64,000 nt of DNA from Oscillospiraceae bacterium (GCA_902795345.1 CADBKO010000013.1:30884-94883), one strand, 5' to 3'; counted from the stretch's first letter, positions 8,407 through 17,409 are shown. The notes: generated by a model not told the origin, from the letters alone. Translations and numbers: made by a program.

Positions 8407-8669
8407 AGGTCGGCGGAAAAACGGCCCAAAAGCGCCAATCCCAGGCTTTTCAGCACGGGTATCGTCAAAGCCGAGGTCAGCCCGGCCCGCTCTCCAGCCC
8501 TGCGAAGAAGCGCTTCCGTCTCGCCCAGGCTCTGAACGGCAGATACGAAGATCATCGCGGCGGCAGCCATGCCCAGCAGCAGCGCCTGTTCTCCTCGCTC
8601 CTTCCCCACCGCCAGGCCAAGCAGGGATGCTGTGATACCCAAAGCGGCGCATTTCCACAGAAGTTCCAT
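8283..8669 (-). CDS. spoIIIAD: Stage III sporulation protein AD
   Basis: Small polytopic membrane protein of the SpoIIIA channel. The 128 residues contain about four hydrophobic helices and the conserved LTIPVLKSLGLALLGRFSAD region. It starts directly after the spoIIIAC stop codon, so translation is probably coupled. Confidence 0.9.
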   Translation of the reverse strand: MELLWKCAALGITASLLGLAVGKERGEQALLLGMAAAAMIFVSAVQSLGETEALLRRAGERAGLTSALTIPVLKSLGLALLGRFSADLCRDAGQALAAHAVELACACAVLCVSLPLLQSLLQLVFDYA

Positions 8670-8672
8670 CTA

Positions 8673-8864
8673 TCAGCCGAATAGACGCCGGATCAGTGTG
8701 AACAGCTCGCTGATCTCCTTTACCACCATGACGAGAGCAAGCACCAGTCCGGCAATGGTGACCATCAAGGCCTGTTCCTCCCGCCCGGATCGGCCCAGCA
8801 GGATGCTGAGCACCGTGACGATGATGCCCAGGGCTGCCAGCTTGAAAATCAGATCGATGTCCAT
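8673..8864 (-). CDS. spoIIIAC: Stage III sporulation protein AC
   Basis: A 63-residue two-helix membrane protein of the SpoIIIA channel. The opening MDIDLIFKLAALGIIVTVLS, the basic turn GRSGREEQA and the second helix LVMVVKEISELF follow the family pattern at normal length. A GAGGA box precedes the ATG. Confidence 0.92.
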   Translation of the reverse strand: MDIDLIFKLAALGIIVTVLSILLGRSGREEQALMVTIAGLVLALVMVVKEISELFTLIRRLFG

Positions 8865-8873
8865 TCCTCATCC

Positions 8874-9386
8874 TCACAGCAGCAATATCGCCAGCATCGC
8901 GCCCGCTCCTGCGCCCAGGGCAGCCCGCATGCGGCTCTTTTTCAGGTGTTCCCGCTCCTCCAGCTCCAGGAAAAGCGCCAGTTTCTTTTCCGCCGCGAGA
9001 AGGGCCTCTGCCTGCTGCTCCGCGCCGCTTCGCCCCAGCTGCCGTCCCAGATTCTCCAACGCCTGCTGTTCCTCCGGCAGGAGGCAAAGCGGCTCCGTCT
9101 CCCGCAGGGCCATTTCCCAGGCTGTGGAAAACGGGAGCTCCCTGCGCAGTAGGTTGACGGTCACCGTTCCGAAGAATTCAGCCGCCGGCTGTTTCTGCCG
9201 CGACGACAGGCGCTCTGCCAGCTCCGGCAGCGGCATGCGCCGTTCTGTCAGCAGCGTGCGCATAGCGCCCAGCGATTCCATCAGCACCCGCAGGGAGCGG
9301 ATGCGCTGTCTGGAACGGATGACCTCGTTCATGCTTATGAGCGCGCTGCTCAGCACCACCAGCGCCGCGCCGACCCACCTCAGCAT
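8874..9386 (-). CDS. spoIIIAB: Stage III sporulation protein AB
   Basis: Membrane protein with a type II secretion GspF-like fold, thought to work with the SpoIIIAA ATPase. N-terminal and C-terminal hydrophobic helices enclose a helical core with the LPELAERLS motif. The ATG at 9386 lies inside the end of spoIIIAA (seven-base overlap); the longer frame starting at 9410 is less likely. Length is 170 residues. Confidence 0.88.
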   Translation of the reverse strand: MLRWVGAALVVLSSALISMNEVIRSRQRIRSLRVLMESLGAMRTLLTERRMPLPELAERLSSRQKQPAAEFFGTVTVNLLRRELPFSTAWEMALRETEPLCLLPEEQQALENLGRQLGRSGAEQQAEALLAAEKKLALFLELEEREHLKKSRMRAALGAGAGAMLAILLL

Positions 9387-10240
9387 CCCAGCTCCTCCAC
9401 GCGGTAGCACCGCTTTCCGCCTTCCCGGAATATCCCCACGGCTAGGTCGAATCGCCCGAAGCTGATCTCCCGCCGAAGCAGCTCTTCCTTACTCCCCGCG
9501 TGGACAGTAGCAAGCAGCCTCACCCCGGCTGCCAGAGAGGAAGTCAGAAGGGGCATTTCCCCGCTGCTCAGCTCGTCCACCGCCAGGACCTGGGGAGCCA
9601 TGGTGCGCAGCAGCATCTCCGCGGCAGCCTCCTTGGGGCAGCCCTCCAGCACGTCCGTATGACGGCCCACGTCAAATTGGGGGACCCCCTCCGAAAGGGC
9701 GGCCAGCTCTCCCCGCTCATCCACCAGCGATACCCTTGTCCCTTCGTCGGAGATACGCCGAACCAGATCCCGAAGAAAGGTGGTCTTTCCGCCGCCGGGA
9801 GGGGAATAAATGAGCACGCTTTTTCCCTTCAGGCGCGCCAGCATCTCGTCCGTCACGCAGCGCACCGAGCGGGGGATCCGAATGCTGAGGGAAGATATGC
9901 TGCGGAAACCAGCAGGGCGGCCCTCCCGAAGGAAAAGACTGCCCCCCAGACCCAGGCGGTAGCCGCCCTGGGCTGTGATATACCCGGCCCGCAGGCTTTC
10001 CTCCACGGTGTATAAGCTGCTTTTGGTCGCCCGTTCCAGGGTCTCCTGTATTTCTTCCCGGCCTACCGGCGACTGAAACCGCAGCATGCCTCCCCGGAGA
10101 CAGAGCCAGGCGCCCAGGCCGCTGCGCAGCCGAAGCTCCTCCGCCTGCATGCGCACTTCTTCCGGCTGGAACAGGGCTTCCGCCCGCAGGGCGCCCGGCA
10201 GCAGCAACGCCGCCCGGTCATAGATATCCGTCCTACTCAT
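9380..10240 (-). CDS. spoIIIAA: Stage III sporulation protein AA, secretion-type ATPase
   Basis: AAA-type ATPase related to secretion and pilus ATPases; it energises the SpoIIIA channel in the mother cell during engulfment. Walker A SPPGGGKTT (about 146-154) and Walker B VLAVDE (about 218-223) are intact. ATG 10240 sits nine bases after a GGAGGG box; the TTG at 10249 touches that box and is rejected as the start. First gene of the complete spoIIIAA-AH operon. A mother-cell sigma-E promoter is expected, but I could not find a convincing one. Confidence 0.92.
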   Translation of the reverse strand: MSRTDIYDRAALLLPGALRAEALFQPEEVRMQAEELRLRSGLGAWLCLRGGMLRFQSPVGREEIQETLERATKSSLYTVEESLRAGYITAQGGYRLGLGGSLFLREGRPAGFRSISSLSIRIPRSVRCVTDEMLARLKGKSVLIYSPPGGGKTTFLRDLVRRISDEGTRVSLVDERGELAALSEGVPQFDVGRHTDVLEGCPKEAAAEMLLRTMAPQVLAVDELSSGEMPLLTSSLAAGVRLLATVHAGSKEELLRREISFGRFDLAVGIFREGGKRCYRVEELGC

Positions 10241-10297
10241 GCTCCGCAACCCTCCTTTGTTTGCTTCATGTCTATGCGTCTAAGGGTCCGGACATGC

Positions 10298-10331
10298 AAA
10301 AACCTCCGTGCCGGACGGCACGGAGGTTTTT
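10298..10331 (-). terminator. Terminator after secDF
   Basis: Perfect 10-bp stem CCTCCGTGCC / GGCACGGAGG with a GGAC loop, flanked by five A and five T, so it can work in both directions. It separates secDF from spoIIIAA. Confidence 0.9.
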
Positions 10332-10343
10332 GAGGCGTTCTGT

Positions 10344-12572
10344 TTATCTTACCTTTACGGCGTTCTTCTTGCCTTTCAGGAGATTCCAGAGAGGACCGGC
10401 CACGCAGACAGAGCTGTAACAGCCGGAAATGACGCCCACCATGATGGGTAGGGCGAAATTCCGCAGGGAATCCACGCCCAGGATTAGCAGGAAGATGATG
10501 GGCAGCATGGTGGTGACGGTGGTGCCCAGGCTGCGCCGCAGGGTCTGGGTGATGCTGCGGTCCACCACGGCGGCGAAATCCTCATGGCCGCCGGTGCGCT
10601 TCACGTTCTCACGGATACGGTCGAATACCACGATGGTGGCGTTGATGGAATAACCGATGATGGTCAGGGCCGCGGCGATGAAATTCATATTGAGCTGGAT
10701 GCGGAAGATCACATAGCAGCTGAGCATCACCATCAGGTCATGGAGCAGGCAGATCACGGCGGCCAGGCCGGATCGTATCTCAAAGCGGACGGTGATATAG
10801 ACAAGGATCAGGACCGCTGCAACGATGGACGTGATGAAGGCCGCCTTGGTGATGTCCCGGCCCACGGAGGCGGAGACGAAGTTGCTGCTCTCCATGCGGA
10901 CCCGATCGGCGCCGTAAAGCTCCATGAGTCCGGTGCCGATGCTGTCCCGCTGTTCGGTGGTCAGCTCCTGGATGCGGATATTCACGATGGTGCCTTTATC
11001 GCCAGCCCGCACCACGGCGCTGGGCCGCACCCCCGTTTTATCCGCCACCATGTCCGAGACCTGCGCCGAAATATCGCTGGTGACGGTCTGGCCGATGTCA
11101 TATTCCAGCACGACGCCGCCGGCGAAGTCGATATCCAGATTGAAGAGATTCACACCGAAGGGCAGCAGGATCAGGGAAACGACGGCCGTGATGCAAAGCA
11201 GGATGGAGATGATGGCCACGATCTTTCCTTTGGAGACGAAGCCGATCCGCCGGTTGAGGGTCTCAGGGGAAACGCCCTTGCGGGGCAGCCCGTACATGAA
11301 GGGTTTGTATTTCCGCAGTCCTGCGAAACTGCGAAGGATGGCTCTGGGAACGATCAGCATGCAGATCATGCTGAGGACGACGCCGATCAGCAGCGTCTTG
11401 GCGAAGCCCAGGATGGTGCCGGTGCCCTTCCAGAGAAGGACGAAACCGGCGATCATGGTGGTGATATTGGAGTCCAGAATGGCGGTGATGGCCCGCTTGA
11501 AGCCCGCGTCCACCGCGCTGCGGAGGGTCTTGCCGGAGATCAGTTCCTCCCGTATGCGCTCATAAATGACCACGTTGGCGTCCACCGCCATGCCGATTGT
11601 GAGGATGATGCCGGCGATGCCGGGCAGGCTGAGATTCAGCCGCATGGCGGACATGACAAGCAGGAACAGGGCGATATACAGCACCAGGGCCAGGTCAGCG
11701 ATGACGCCGGGGATGCGGTAGACGACGATCATGAAGATCATCACAAGGATGATGCCGATGATGCCCGCGGTGATGCCCGTCTCCAGGCTGCGCTCACCCA
11801 GGGATGCGCCCACAGCCTGCAGCTTGGTATCCTGCAGCTTGAAGGGCAGAGAGCCGGAATTGATGATGCCGGCCAGATAGGTGGCATATTCCACGTCGGT
11901 GCCATCCCCCAGCTGGATGATGGGAGAATCCGTGTCGATGCCGGTGGAGGCATATTCCGCGCTCACCATGGGCGAGCTGATGACTTCCTCGTCCAGCACG
12001 ATGGAGACCCAGCGCTTATCCTCATCACTGAGAGAGGCAACGTTCCGGGTGCCGTCCCGGAACTTGGCCTGTCCTTCCGGGGTCAGCTTCAGGGAGACGA
12101 TATACTCGTAAACCCCGGCGTCGCCGGTGGGCATATAGGCCGCGGTGGCGGATTCGATGTCCTCGCCGGTGATGATGGCCTTCCCGGTATAGTCCCGGAA
12201 TTCGATGATGGCCGTGCTGCCCAGCATCTGCAGGGCCTGCTCGGGATTGGACACATTGGGGATGGAGACGTTGACGCCCCGATCACCGGAAAGGACGACG
12301 GAAGCCTCCGTGTATCCCATGCTGTTGAGACGCTGGCGCAGCATGGTCTGCACAGCTTCCATGCTCTGCTTCAGTTCGCTGTCGGAGATCCCCTCGGGCA
12401 CAACGGCCTCATAGGTGATCTCGCTGCCGCCCACCAGGTCCAGGCCCAGAGAGATCCCGTCCTGAAGAGGCTCGATATTGATGAAACCAAGATTAAAACC
12501 GAAAAACACACCGAACAGCAGCAGTGCGATGATCAGCACTACGATGCCGATGCTCAGAATACATTTCTTCAT
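10344..12572 (-). CDS. secDF: Fused protein translocase subunit SecDF
   Basis: Proton-driven accessory factor that pulls proteins out of the SecYEG channel on the outer face of the membrane. At 742 residues it is a natural SecD-SecF fusion: first a SecD half (N-terminal helix, large P1 domain, five more helices with AIILTIGMAVDANVVIYERI), then a SecF half (from about residue 440, with IGYSINATIVVFDRIRENVK near 650). Both conserved Asp-containing membrane motifs are present. Fused SecDF is common in Firmicutes. Confidence 0.93.
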   Translation of the reverse strand: MKKCILSIGIVVLIIALLLFGVFFGFNLGFINIEPLQDGISLGLDLVGGSEITYEAVVPEGISDSELKQSMEAVQTMLRQRLNSMGYTEASVVLSGDRGVNVSIPNVSNPEQALQMLGSTAIIEFRDYTGKAIITGEDIESATAAYMPTGDAGVYEYIVSLKLTPEGQAKFRDGTRNVASLSDEDKRWVSIVLDEEVISSPMVSAEYASTGIDTDSPIIQLGDGTDVEYATYLAGIINSGSLPFKLQDTKLQAVGASLGERSLETGITAGIIGIILVMIFMIVVYRIPGVIADLALVLYIALFLLVMSAMRLNLSLPGIAGIILTIGMAVDANVVIYERIREELISGKTLRSAVDAGFKRAITAILDSNITTMIAGFVLLWKGTGTILGFAKTLLIGVVLSMICMLIVPRAILRSFAGLRKYKPFMYGLPRKGVSPETLNRRIGFVSKGKIVAIISILLCITAVVSLILLPFGVNLFNLDIDFAGGVVLEYDIGQTVTSDISAQVSDMVADKTGVRPSAVVRAGDKGTIVNIRIQELTTEQRDSIGTGLMELYGADRVRMESSNFVSASVGRDITKAAFITSIVAAVLILVYITVRFEIRSGLAAVICLLHDLMVMLSCYVIFRIQLNMNFIAAALTIIGYSINATIVVFDRIRENVKRTGGHEDFAAVVDRSITQTLRRSLGTTVTTMLPIIFLLILGVDSLRNFALPIMVGVISGCYSSVCVAGPLWNLLKGKKNAVKVR

Positions 12573-12608
12573 AACTCTTGCGACTTTCCAATCAATAATA
12601 TTTGTGAT

Positions 12609-13079
12609 TTAGAGATCCGAGAACCCGGAGGCGCTGCGGAAGCTGGCGCGGCTGCGGCGCACGCCGTCCAGAGACTGGCTCAGAGTTTCCTCCGTCCGCT
12701 TCAGGAGCTCGTCCGCATAACCGCTGGATGCGCGGCGCAGCTCATCCGCCTTCTGCTGGGCTTCCTCCACGATCTCCTGCGCCCGCTTCTTCGCCCCGAC
12801 GACGATGCTTTCCTTCTCCACCATCCGGGCAGCCTCGGCGGACGCGTCCTTTTTGATCTGCTCCGCCTCCTCCCGGGTCTTGCGGATCACTTCCGCTTTG
12901 GCGCTGACAAGGCGCTTGGCCTCCGCCACTTCCGCGGGAAGCTGCGCCCGGATCTCATCCAGCAGGTCCAGCGCATGATCCCTGTCCAGGATGCACTTAT
13001 CCACGCTCAGAGGAAAGCCTTTCGCATCCGAAATAGATGCATACAGCTGATCGATCAGTTCATTGATGCCGCTTGCCAT
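12609..13079 (-). CDS. Coiled-coil DivIVA/ATP synthase b-like protein of unknown function
   Basis: A 156-residue hydrophilic protein, rich in Glu, Lys and Ala, with one long predicted coiled coil (about residues 50-135). Such proteins, often named ATPase or DivIVA-like, frequently lie beside coaD in clostridia. There is no membrane segment and no nucleotide-binding motif, so the ATPase name is not supported here. A scaffold or cell-division role is possible but unproven. Confidence 0.6.
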   Translation of the reverse strand: MASGINELIDQLYASISDAKGFPLSVDKCILDRDHALDLLDEIRAQLPAEVAEAKRLVSAKAEVIRKTREEAEQIKKDASAEAARMVEKESIVVGAKKRAQEIVEEAQQKADELRRASSGYADELLKRTEETLSQSLDGVRRSRASFRSASGFSDL

Positions 13080-13081
13080 TG

Positions 13082-13573
13082 TTATTTCCGTCCTTTCCCA
13101 TCGAATTTCGCCTCGATCTCTCCGATGATCTCCCGAGGCGCGAAGGCGCTGAGATCCGCGCCGAAGAGCGCCAGCTCCTTGACGGCGCTGGAGCTCAGAT
13201 ACATGTACTTTTCACTTGCGGGGAGAAAGAATGTCTCCAGCTCCGGGTTCAGGCGCTTGTTGATAAGGGCCATCTGACATTCCTTCTCATAATCGGAGAC
13301 GGCGCGCAGGCCGCGCACAACGACGCCTGCCCCTTTCATCCGCGCATACTCCGCCACCAGCATATCGGAGGAATCCACCTCCACATTGGGGAAGCGCTGC
13401 GTCACCGTCCGCACCTGACGGACCCGCTCCTCCATGGTGAACAGGGGGTGTTTATCCTTATTGTACATGATACAGACGATGACCCGGTCAAAAACCTTGG
13501 AGGCTCTCTTGATCAGATTCAGATGCCCCAGGGTGATCGGGTCAAAGCTGCCGGTGTATACCGCTGTGGTCAA
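13082..13573 (-). CDS. coaD: Phosphopantetheine adenylyltransferase
   Basis: Fourth step of coenzyme A synthesis: transfers AMP from ATP to 4'-phosphopantetheine. The nucleotidyltransferase motif TGSFDPITLGH (7-17) and the C-terminal YLSSSAVKE motif (125-133, the ISSTxVR equivalent) are present; 163 residues is the usual length. The start is a TTG codon that overlaps the TGA stop of rsmD (TTGA), matching the way ecfA2 starts in this genome. rsmD-coaD is a widely conserved pair. Confidence 0.94.
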   Translation of the reverse strand: MTTAVYTGSFDPITLGHLNLIKRASKVFDRVIVCIMYNKDKHPLFTMEERVRQVRTVTQRFPNVEVDSSDMLVAEYARMKGAGVVVRGLRAVSDYEKECQMALINKRLNPELETFFLPASEKYMYLSSSAVKELALFGADLSAFAPREIIGEIEAKFDGKGRK

Positions 13574-14118
13574 GGTTCCGATCCCTCGCTTTTCGTAAAT
13601 GTCGTGATCCGAACCTTCCCATAGCGATAGCTGCGCAGCTTCACATAGGGTGCGCCGGGAGATTCAGGCTCGTAATCCGCAGAACTTTCAACGACCATTA
13701 TACCACCGGTATGCAATTTGTCAAAATCTTTTATGCGCTGTAAGACCTTTCCGTACAGGTCCGAGCGGTAGGGCGGATCGATGAAGATCAGGTCATATTT
13801 CTCCCGGGATTCCAGGAAGCGCAGGGCGTCTGCCTGAAACACCTGACCTTGCAGGCCGGTCTTTTCCAGATTCAGCTTCGTCAGCTTGACGGCGGTCCGG
13901 TCCGCGTCTACGAAAACACAGCCTGCCGCGCCCCGGGACAGGGCCTCGATCCCCATCTGCCCGGTGCCGGAAAACAGGTCCAGACAGCTCCTACCCTCCA
14001 CGTCGCCCTGGATGATGTTGAACACTGACTCCTTGACCTGGTCGGCGGTGGGTCGGATGTCCATGCCCTCCGGCTCCTTCAGCTTCCGCCCTCTGGCAAT
14101 CCCCGTTATCACTCTCAT
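13570..14118 (-). CDS. rsmD: 16S rRNA (guanine(966)-N(2))-methyltransferase RsmD
   Basis: Methylates G966 of 16S rRNA using SAM. Motif I LDLFSGTGQMG (46-56) and the catalytic DPPY motif (114-117) are clear, and the N-terminal MRVITGIARGRKLKEPEG is typical. The start at ATG 14118 overlaps the uvrC stop as ATGA; 182 residues is normal. Confidence 0.93.
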   Translation of the reverse strand: MRVITGIARGRKLKEPEGMDIRPTADQVKESVFNIIQGDVEGRSCLDLFSGTGQMGIEALSRGAAGCVFVDADRTAVKLTKLNLEKTGLQGQVFQADALRFLESREKYDLIFIDPPYRSDLYGKVLQRIKDFDKLHTGGIMVVESSADYEPESPGAPYVKLRSYRYGKVRITTFTKSEGSEP

Positions 14119-15950
14119 GTGCTCTTCTGTTCCTCCTCCGGTCCCCTGCGGAACCATTCGTATACGGTCTTTGCCGCCGCGGGCCCCAATACGTTTCGCA
14201 GCTCCTCTTCCGAGGCGGCGGCGATGGCCTTGACGGAACGGAAGCGTTTCAGCAGTTCCGTCCTGCGCTTCTCCCCAATGCCGGGTATCTTGTCCAGCTC
14301 GGAGCCGATGTGACGGCTCCGGAGGCTGCGCTGATATTCGATGGCAAAGCGGTGGGTCTCCTCCTGGATCCGCCCGATGAGGGCGAAGGCGGCGGGATTC
14401 CCCTCCAGGCCCAGCTCTCTCCCGTCCGGCGCGGCCAGGGCCCTGGTGCGATGCTTGTCGTCCTTCACCATGCCCAGCACCGGCCTGTCCACTTCAAATT
14501 CCCGCAGCACCTCCGCCGCCGCGGCAGCGTGAACACTGCCCCCGTCGATGAGGAACAGGTCCGGCAGGGTGGAAAAACGCTCGTTGCCCTCCCGATACTC
14601 CGTCAGGCGGCGGCGCAGGGTCTCCTGCATGCTTCCGTAGTCGTCGCCCCCGCCGGCTTCCTTCATTTTGAAGCGGCGGTAATCCCGCTTCAGGGGCCTG
14701 GCGTCCACGAATACCGTCATGGAGGATACCGTATCCTCCCCATGGAGATTGGACACGTCGTAGGCTTCGATGCGCCTCGGCGGTTCCGGCAGACCCGCCG
14801 CCTCCGCCAGCCAAGTCAGGATTCCGGAGACCCGTTCCTCCCGATCCGTGGCCCGCTCCGTCTCCTCCCGGGCATTCATGCAGGCCGTTTCCATGCGGAT
14901 GCGCATATCCCCCCGCTGGGGCACATGGATGCTGACTTTGTGCTCGTAGGTCTCGGAAAGCAGCCGTTCCAGCTCTTCCCCATCCTCCGGCATGGCGGGC
15001 AGCAGGATCGTCTTGGGGCAGACGCCTCTTTGCAGATAGTACTGCCGCGTGAGGGCGCTGAGCACCTCCTCGTCCTCCTCCATGGGGATGGGCAGCAGGC
15101 TCATATCCTTATCCAGCAGCTTCCCGCCGATGTAGTGCAGCACCACGAAGCAGGCCTTGGCCGCGCCGCGATAGAAGCCGACGGCGTCCGTGTCCGCCAT
15201 TGCCCCGGATACGGCCAGCTGCTTCTCTCCCAAAGAGCGCAGGGCGCGAAGCCTGTCCCGCAGGAGCGCCGCCTTCTCGAAATCCAGGACTTCCGCGGCT
15301 TCCTCCATCTCTTCCTGCACCTGCTTTTCCAGCTGGTCGGATTTGCCCTCGAACACCAGCAGGGCGTCGTCTATCCTTGACCGATAGGCTTCCGCATCGG
15401 GCTTTCCGGTGCACCAGCCCTCGCAGAGCCCCATTTCCTTATTAAGGCAAGGCCTTTCCTTCCCGATGTCCGCCGGGAAGCGACGGCTGCACTGGGGCAG
15501 GCGCAGGGCTTTCGTGACCGCATTCAGGGCGGCGAACAAGGTCGTCCGGCTGCCATAGGGTCCCAGATAGCGGGCCCCGTCCTTCCCGGGACGGCCCACC
15601 ACCTTCCAGCCGGGGTAGGCGGCGCGCAGGTCCGTGCGCAGATAGGGGTAGCCCTTGTCGTCCTTCAGCAGGATGTTGTAGCGGGGTTTGTGGTGCTTGA
15701 TGAGCTGGTTCTCCGTGATAAGGGCCTCAAACTCGCTGCGCACCATGATCACGTCGAAATCGCTCACATGGGAGACCATTACCTCCGTCTTGGGGCTGTG
15801 GTTCCCCTCCCGGAAATAGCTGACCACCCGGTTTTTCAGCTTCTTGGCCTTTCCCACATAGATGACTTCGCCCATACGGTCCATCATGATATAGACCCCG
15901 GGCTGCAGCGGCAGCGCCAGCGCCTTTTCCCTCAGTTCGTCTCTCGTCAT
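14115..15950 (-). CDS. uvrC: Excinuclease ABC subunit C
   Basis: Nuclease that makes both incisions in nucleotide excision repair. Domains in order: GIY-YIG (LPLQPGVYIMMD with Tyr20, and YVGKAKKLKNRV), a UVR domain near 205-240 that contacts UvrB, the RNase H-like domain (EAYDVSNLHGEDTVSSM and FLIDGG), and a helix-hairpin-helix end (KIPGIGEKRRTELLKRF). Full length at 611 residues. Overlaps the radical SAM gene upstream by ATGA. Confidence 0.95.
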   Translation of the reverse strand: MTRDELREKALALPLQPGVYIMMDRMGEVIYVGKAKKLKNRVVSYFREGNHSPKTEVMVSHVSDFDVIMVRSEFEALITENQLIKHHKPRYNILLKDDKGYPYLRTDLRAAYPGWKVVGRPGKDGARYLGPYGSRTTLFAALNAVTKALRLPQCSRRFPADIGKERPCLNKEMGLCEGWCTGKPDAEAYRSRIDDALLVFEGKSDQLEKQVQEEMEEAAEVLDFEKAALLRDRLRALRSLGEKQLAVSGAMADTDAVGFYRGAAKACFVVLHYIGGKLLDKDMSLLPIPMEEDEEVLSALTRQYYLQRGVCPKTILLPAMPEDGEELERLLSETYEHKVSIHVPQRGDMRIRMETACMNAREETERATDREERVSGILTWLAEAAGLPEPPRRIEAYDVSNLHGEDTVSSMTVFVDARPLKRDYRRFKMKEAGGGDDYGSMQETLRRRLTEYREGNERFSTLPDLFLIDGGSVHAAAAAEVLREFEVDRPVLGMVKDDKHRTRALAAPDGRELGLEGNPAAFALIGRIQEETHRFAIEYQRSLRSRHIGSELDKIPGIGEKRRTELLKRFRSVKAIAAASEEELRNVLGPAAAKTVYEWFRRGPEEEQKST

Positions 15951-16813
15951 TCCACACCCGTCCCGTCAAAGCTGGGCACATATTCCCCTTCCGCGCTGGA
16001 CAGTTCCTGCACATAGCCGCTGCGGATCCCCAGCATATACAGGTAGTCCGCCACCTCGCGCCATTCCTCCTCCCGGAGCCGCCGTTCCGGCCCTCCGGAT
16101 CCGTTGGGGGTGTATTGGGCCATGAGGCTCAGCAGGACGTCCCCCTTCGGGAACATGTCGGCAAACCACTCCAGCACATCTTTGGAATTGGCAAGATGAC
16201 CCGGCAGCACCAGATGGCGCACCAGCACGCCCCGTGTCAGGAGCCCGTCCTCGTCGAAGAGGCACGGCCCCGTCTGCCTGCGCATCTCCCGAATGGCTGC
16301 GTCCGCAGTCCCGAAATAGTCCGCCACGCCGGAAAGCCGGCGGGCCAGCCCATCGTCGGCATATTTCATATCCGGAAGATATATGTCGATCTTCCCTTCC
16401 AGCATGCGCAGGGTCTCCGGCCGCTCATAGCCGCCGCTATTCCATACCACCGGGATGCCCGGGGGCACTTCCAGGGCTTGGGCGATCACATCCGCATAGG
16501 GGGTGCCGGTGACGAGATTGATGTTGTGCACGCCGGAATCCCGAAGCCGGGCAAACAGCGCCCGCAGCTGCGCGGCGTCCAGCTGTTTTCCCTTGATGGA
16601 CCGGCTGATCTCCCGATTCTGGCAGTAAACGCAGCCCAGATTGCAGCCGGAAAAGAATACCGCCCCGGAACCGCGGCTGCCGCTGATGCAGGGTTCTTCC
16701 CAATCATGCCGTGCTGCTCTGGCGACCACCGGCAACGGCGGCGCGCCGCAGAAGCCGGTCTCTCCCGCTTGCCGGTCCACCCCGCAAAGGCGGGGACAAA
16801 GCATACATTTCAT
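15947..16813 (-). CDS. Radical SAM protein, PflA-like
   Basis: Predicted radical SAM enzyme of the pyruvate formate-lyase activase-like group. The [4Fe-4S]-SAM motif CNLGCVYC (Cys57, 61, 64) is preceded by a cysteine-rich N-terminus (Cys3, 6, 10, 22), which is usual for this group and may hold an extra metal site. Substrate is unknown. I start at ATG 16813; its -10 box ends only six bases upstream, so the message may be leaderless (see findings). Length is 288 residues. First gene of the unit with uvrC-rsmD-coaD. Confidence 0.8.
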   Translation of the reverse strand: MKCMLCPRLCGVDRQAGETGFCGAPPLPVVARAARHDWEEPCISGSRGSGAVFFSGCNLGCVYCQNREISRSIKGKQLDAAQLRALFARLRDSGVHNINLVTGTPYADVIAQALEVPPGIPVVWNSGGYERPETLRMLEGKIDIYLPDMKYADDGLARRLSGVADYFGTADAAIREMRRQTGPCLFDEDGLLTRGVLVRHLVLPGHLANSKDVLEWFADMFPKGDVLLSLMAQYTPNGSGGPERRLREEEWREVADYLYMLGIRSGYVQELSSAEGEYVPSFDGTGVE

Positions 16814-16819
16814 GGCGGT

Positions 16820-16847
16820 ATTATACCCTCTCCATATGGATTTGACA
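16820..16847 (-). promoter_or_regulatory. Promoter for the radical SAM-uvrC-rsmD-coaD unit
   Basis: Minus-strand -35 TTGTCA (16842-16847), 17-base spacer, -10 TATAAT (16820-16825). Transcription would start at or next to the ATG at 16813. Confidence 0.7.
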
Positions 16848-16883
16848 ATTGAAATATGGTATAGTTCCAAGTGGGTGATAAAT

Positions 16884-17366
16884 ATGTTTCAGATCGAATC
16901 CGGCGCTGTCAGCCCTGCGGAGCTGAAAACTGTTGCCGCGCTGTTTTACAAGCAGCTTTCCGCTGATCCGGTGTTCCGGGCCGCATTTCCCGACCCGGCA
17001 TTGGGCAGGGGCCACTGCCGCAGTTTCGTGGACGCTTACGCACAGGAGGGGGAGATCCACCGCGTTTATGAGGATGGTTCTCTTGTCGCGGCTGCGCTGT
17101 GGAGCCTGCCGGGCCGGTCCGTTCCCTCCCCCACCTGGGATTTCAGTCCGGAGGAGCCATGCTGTAAGCTCTATCTCATGGTCTCCCGCCGCCCGGGCGC
17201 CGGTTCCGCACTTCTGAGCTATGCGGAAGCCAGGTTCGGGGATTCCAGGCTCGTGACCCTCTGCGGAACGGCGCGGCAGGGGGCCTACTTCCGCAGGCGG
17301 GGCTTTGCCGAGGCGGGAAGGACGTCCTTCGGCACCATTTTGATCCGGGAAAAGGATCGTACCTGA
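16884..17366 (+). CDS. GNAT family N-acetyltransferase
   Basis: A 160-residue protein that looks like a single-domain GNAT acetyltransferase. The segment LYLMVSRRPGAGSALLSYAE resembles the acetyl-CoA pyrophosphate-binding strand-loop-helix (RRPGAG), and the ending GAYFRRRGFAEAGR resembles the usual GNAT C-terminal region. Start ATG 16884 has only a weak ribosome-binding site. It is divergent from the radical SAM gene. Substrate cannot be told from sequence. Confidence 0.65.
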   Translation: MFQIESGAVSPAELKTVAALFYKQLSADPVFRAAFPDPALGRGHCRSFVDAYAQEGEIHRVYEDGSLVAAALWSLPGRSVPSPTWDFSPEEPCCKLYLMVSRRPGAGSALLSYAEARFGDSRLVTLCGTARQGAYFRRRGFAEAGRTSFGTILIREKDRT

Positions 17367-17409
17367 CCGGACGGGCGACAAGGTTCCTCGGCAAAACGCA
17401 CATTTTCAA

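Noticed and set aside
8410-9087. Long upstream extension of the spoIIIAE frame
   Set aside because: It runs antiphase through spoIIIAC, spoIIIAD and part of spoIIIAB, and its Gly/Arg-rich sequence is a typical high-GC frame shadow.
10584-13277. An 897-codon plus-strand open frame opposite secDF
   Set aside because: It is His/Asp/Gly rich, lies exactly antisense to well-conserved genes, and has no ribosome-binding site; high GC content makes such shadows common.
16842-16870. Plus-strand promoter for the acetyltransferase from TTGACA at 16842
   Set aside because: No -10 box lies at the right distance; the nearest, TATAGT, is only 12 bases away. The same bases serve the opposite-strand -35 box.
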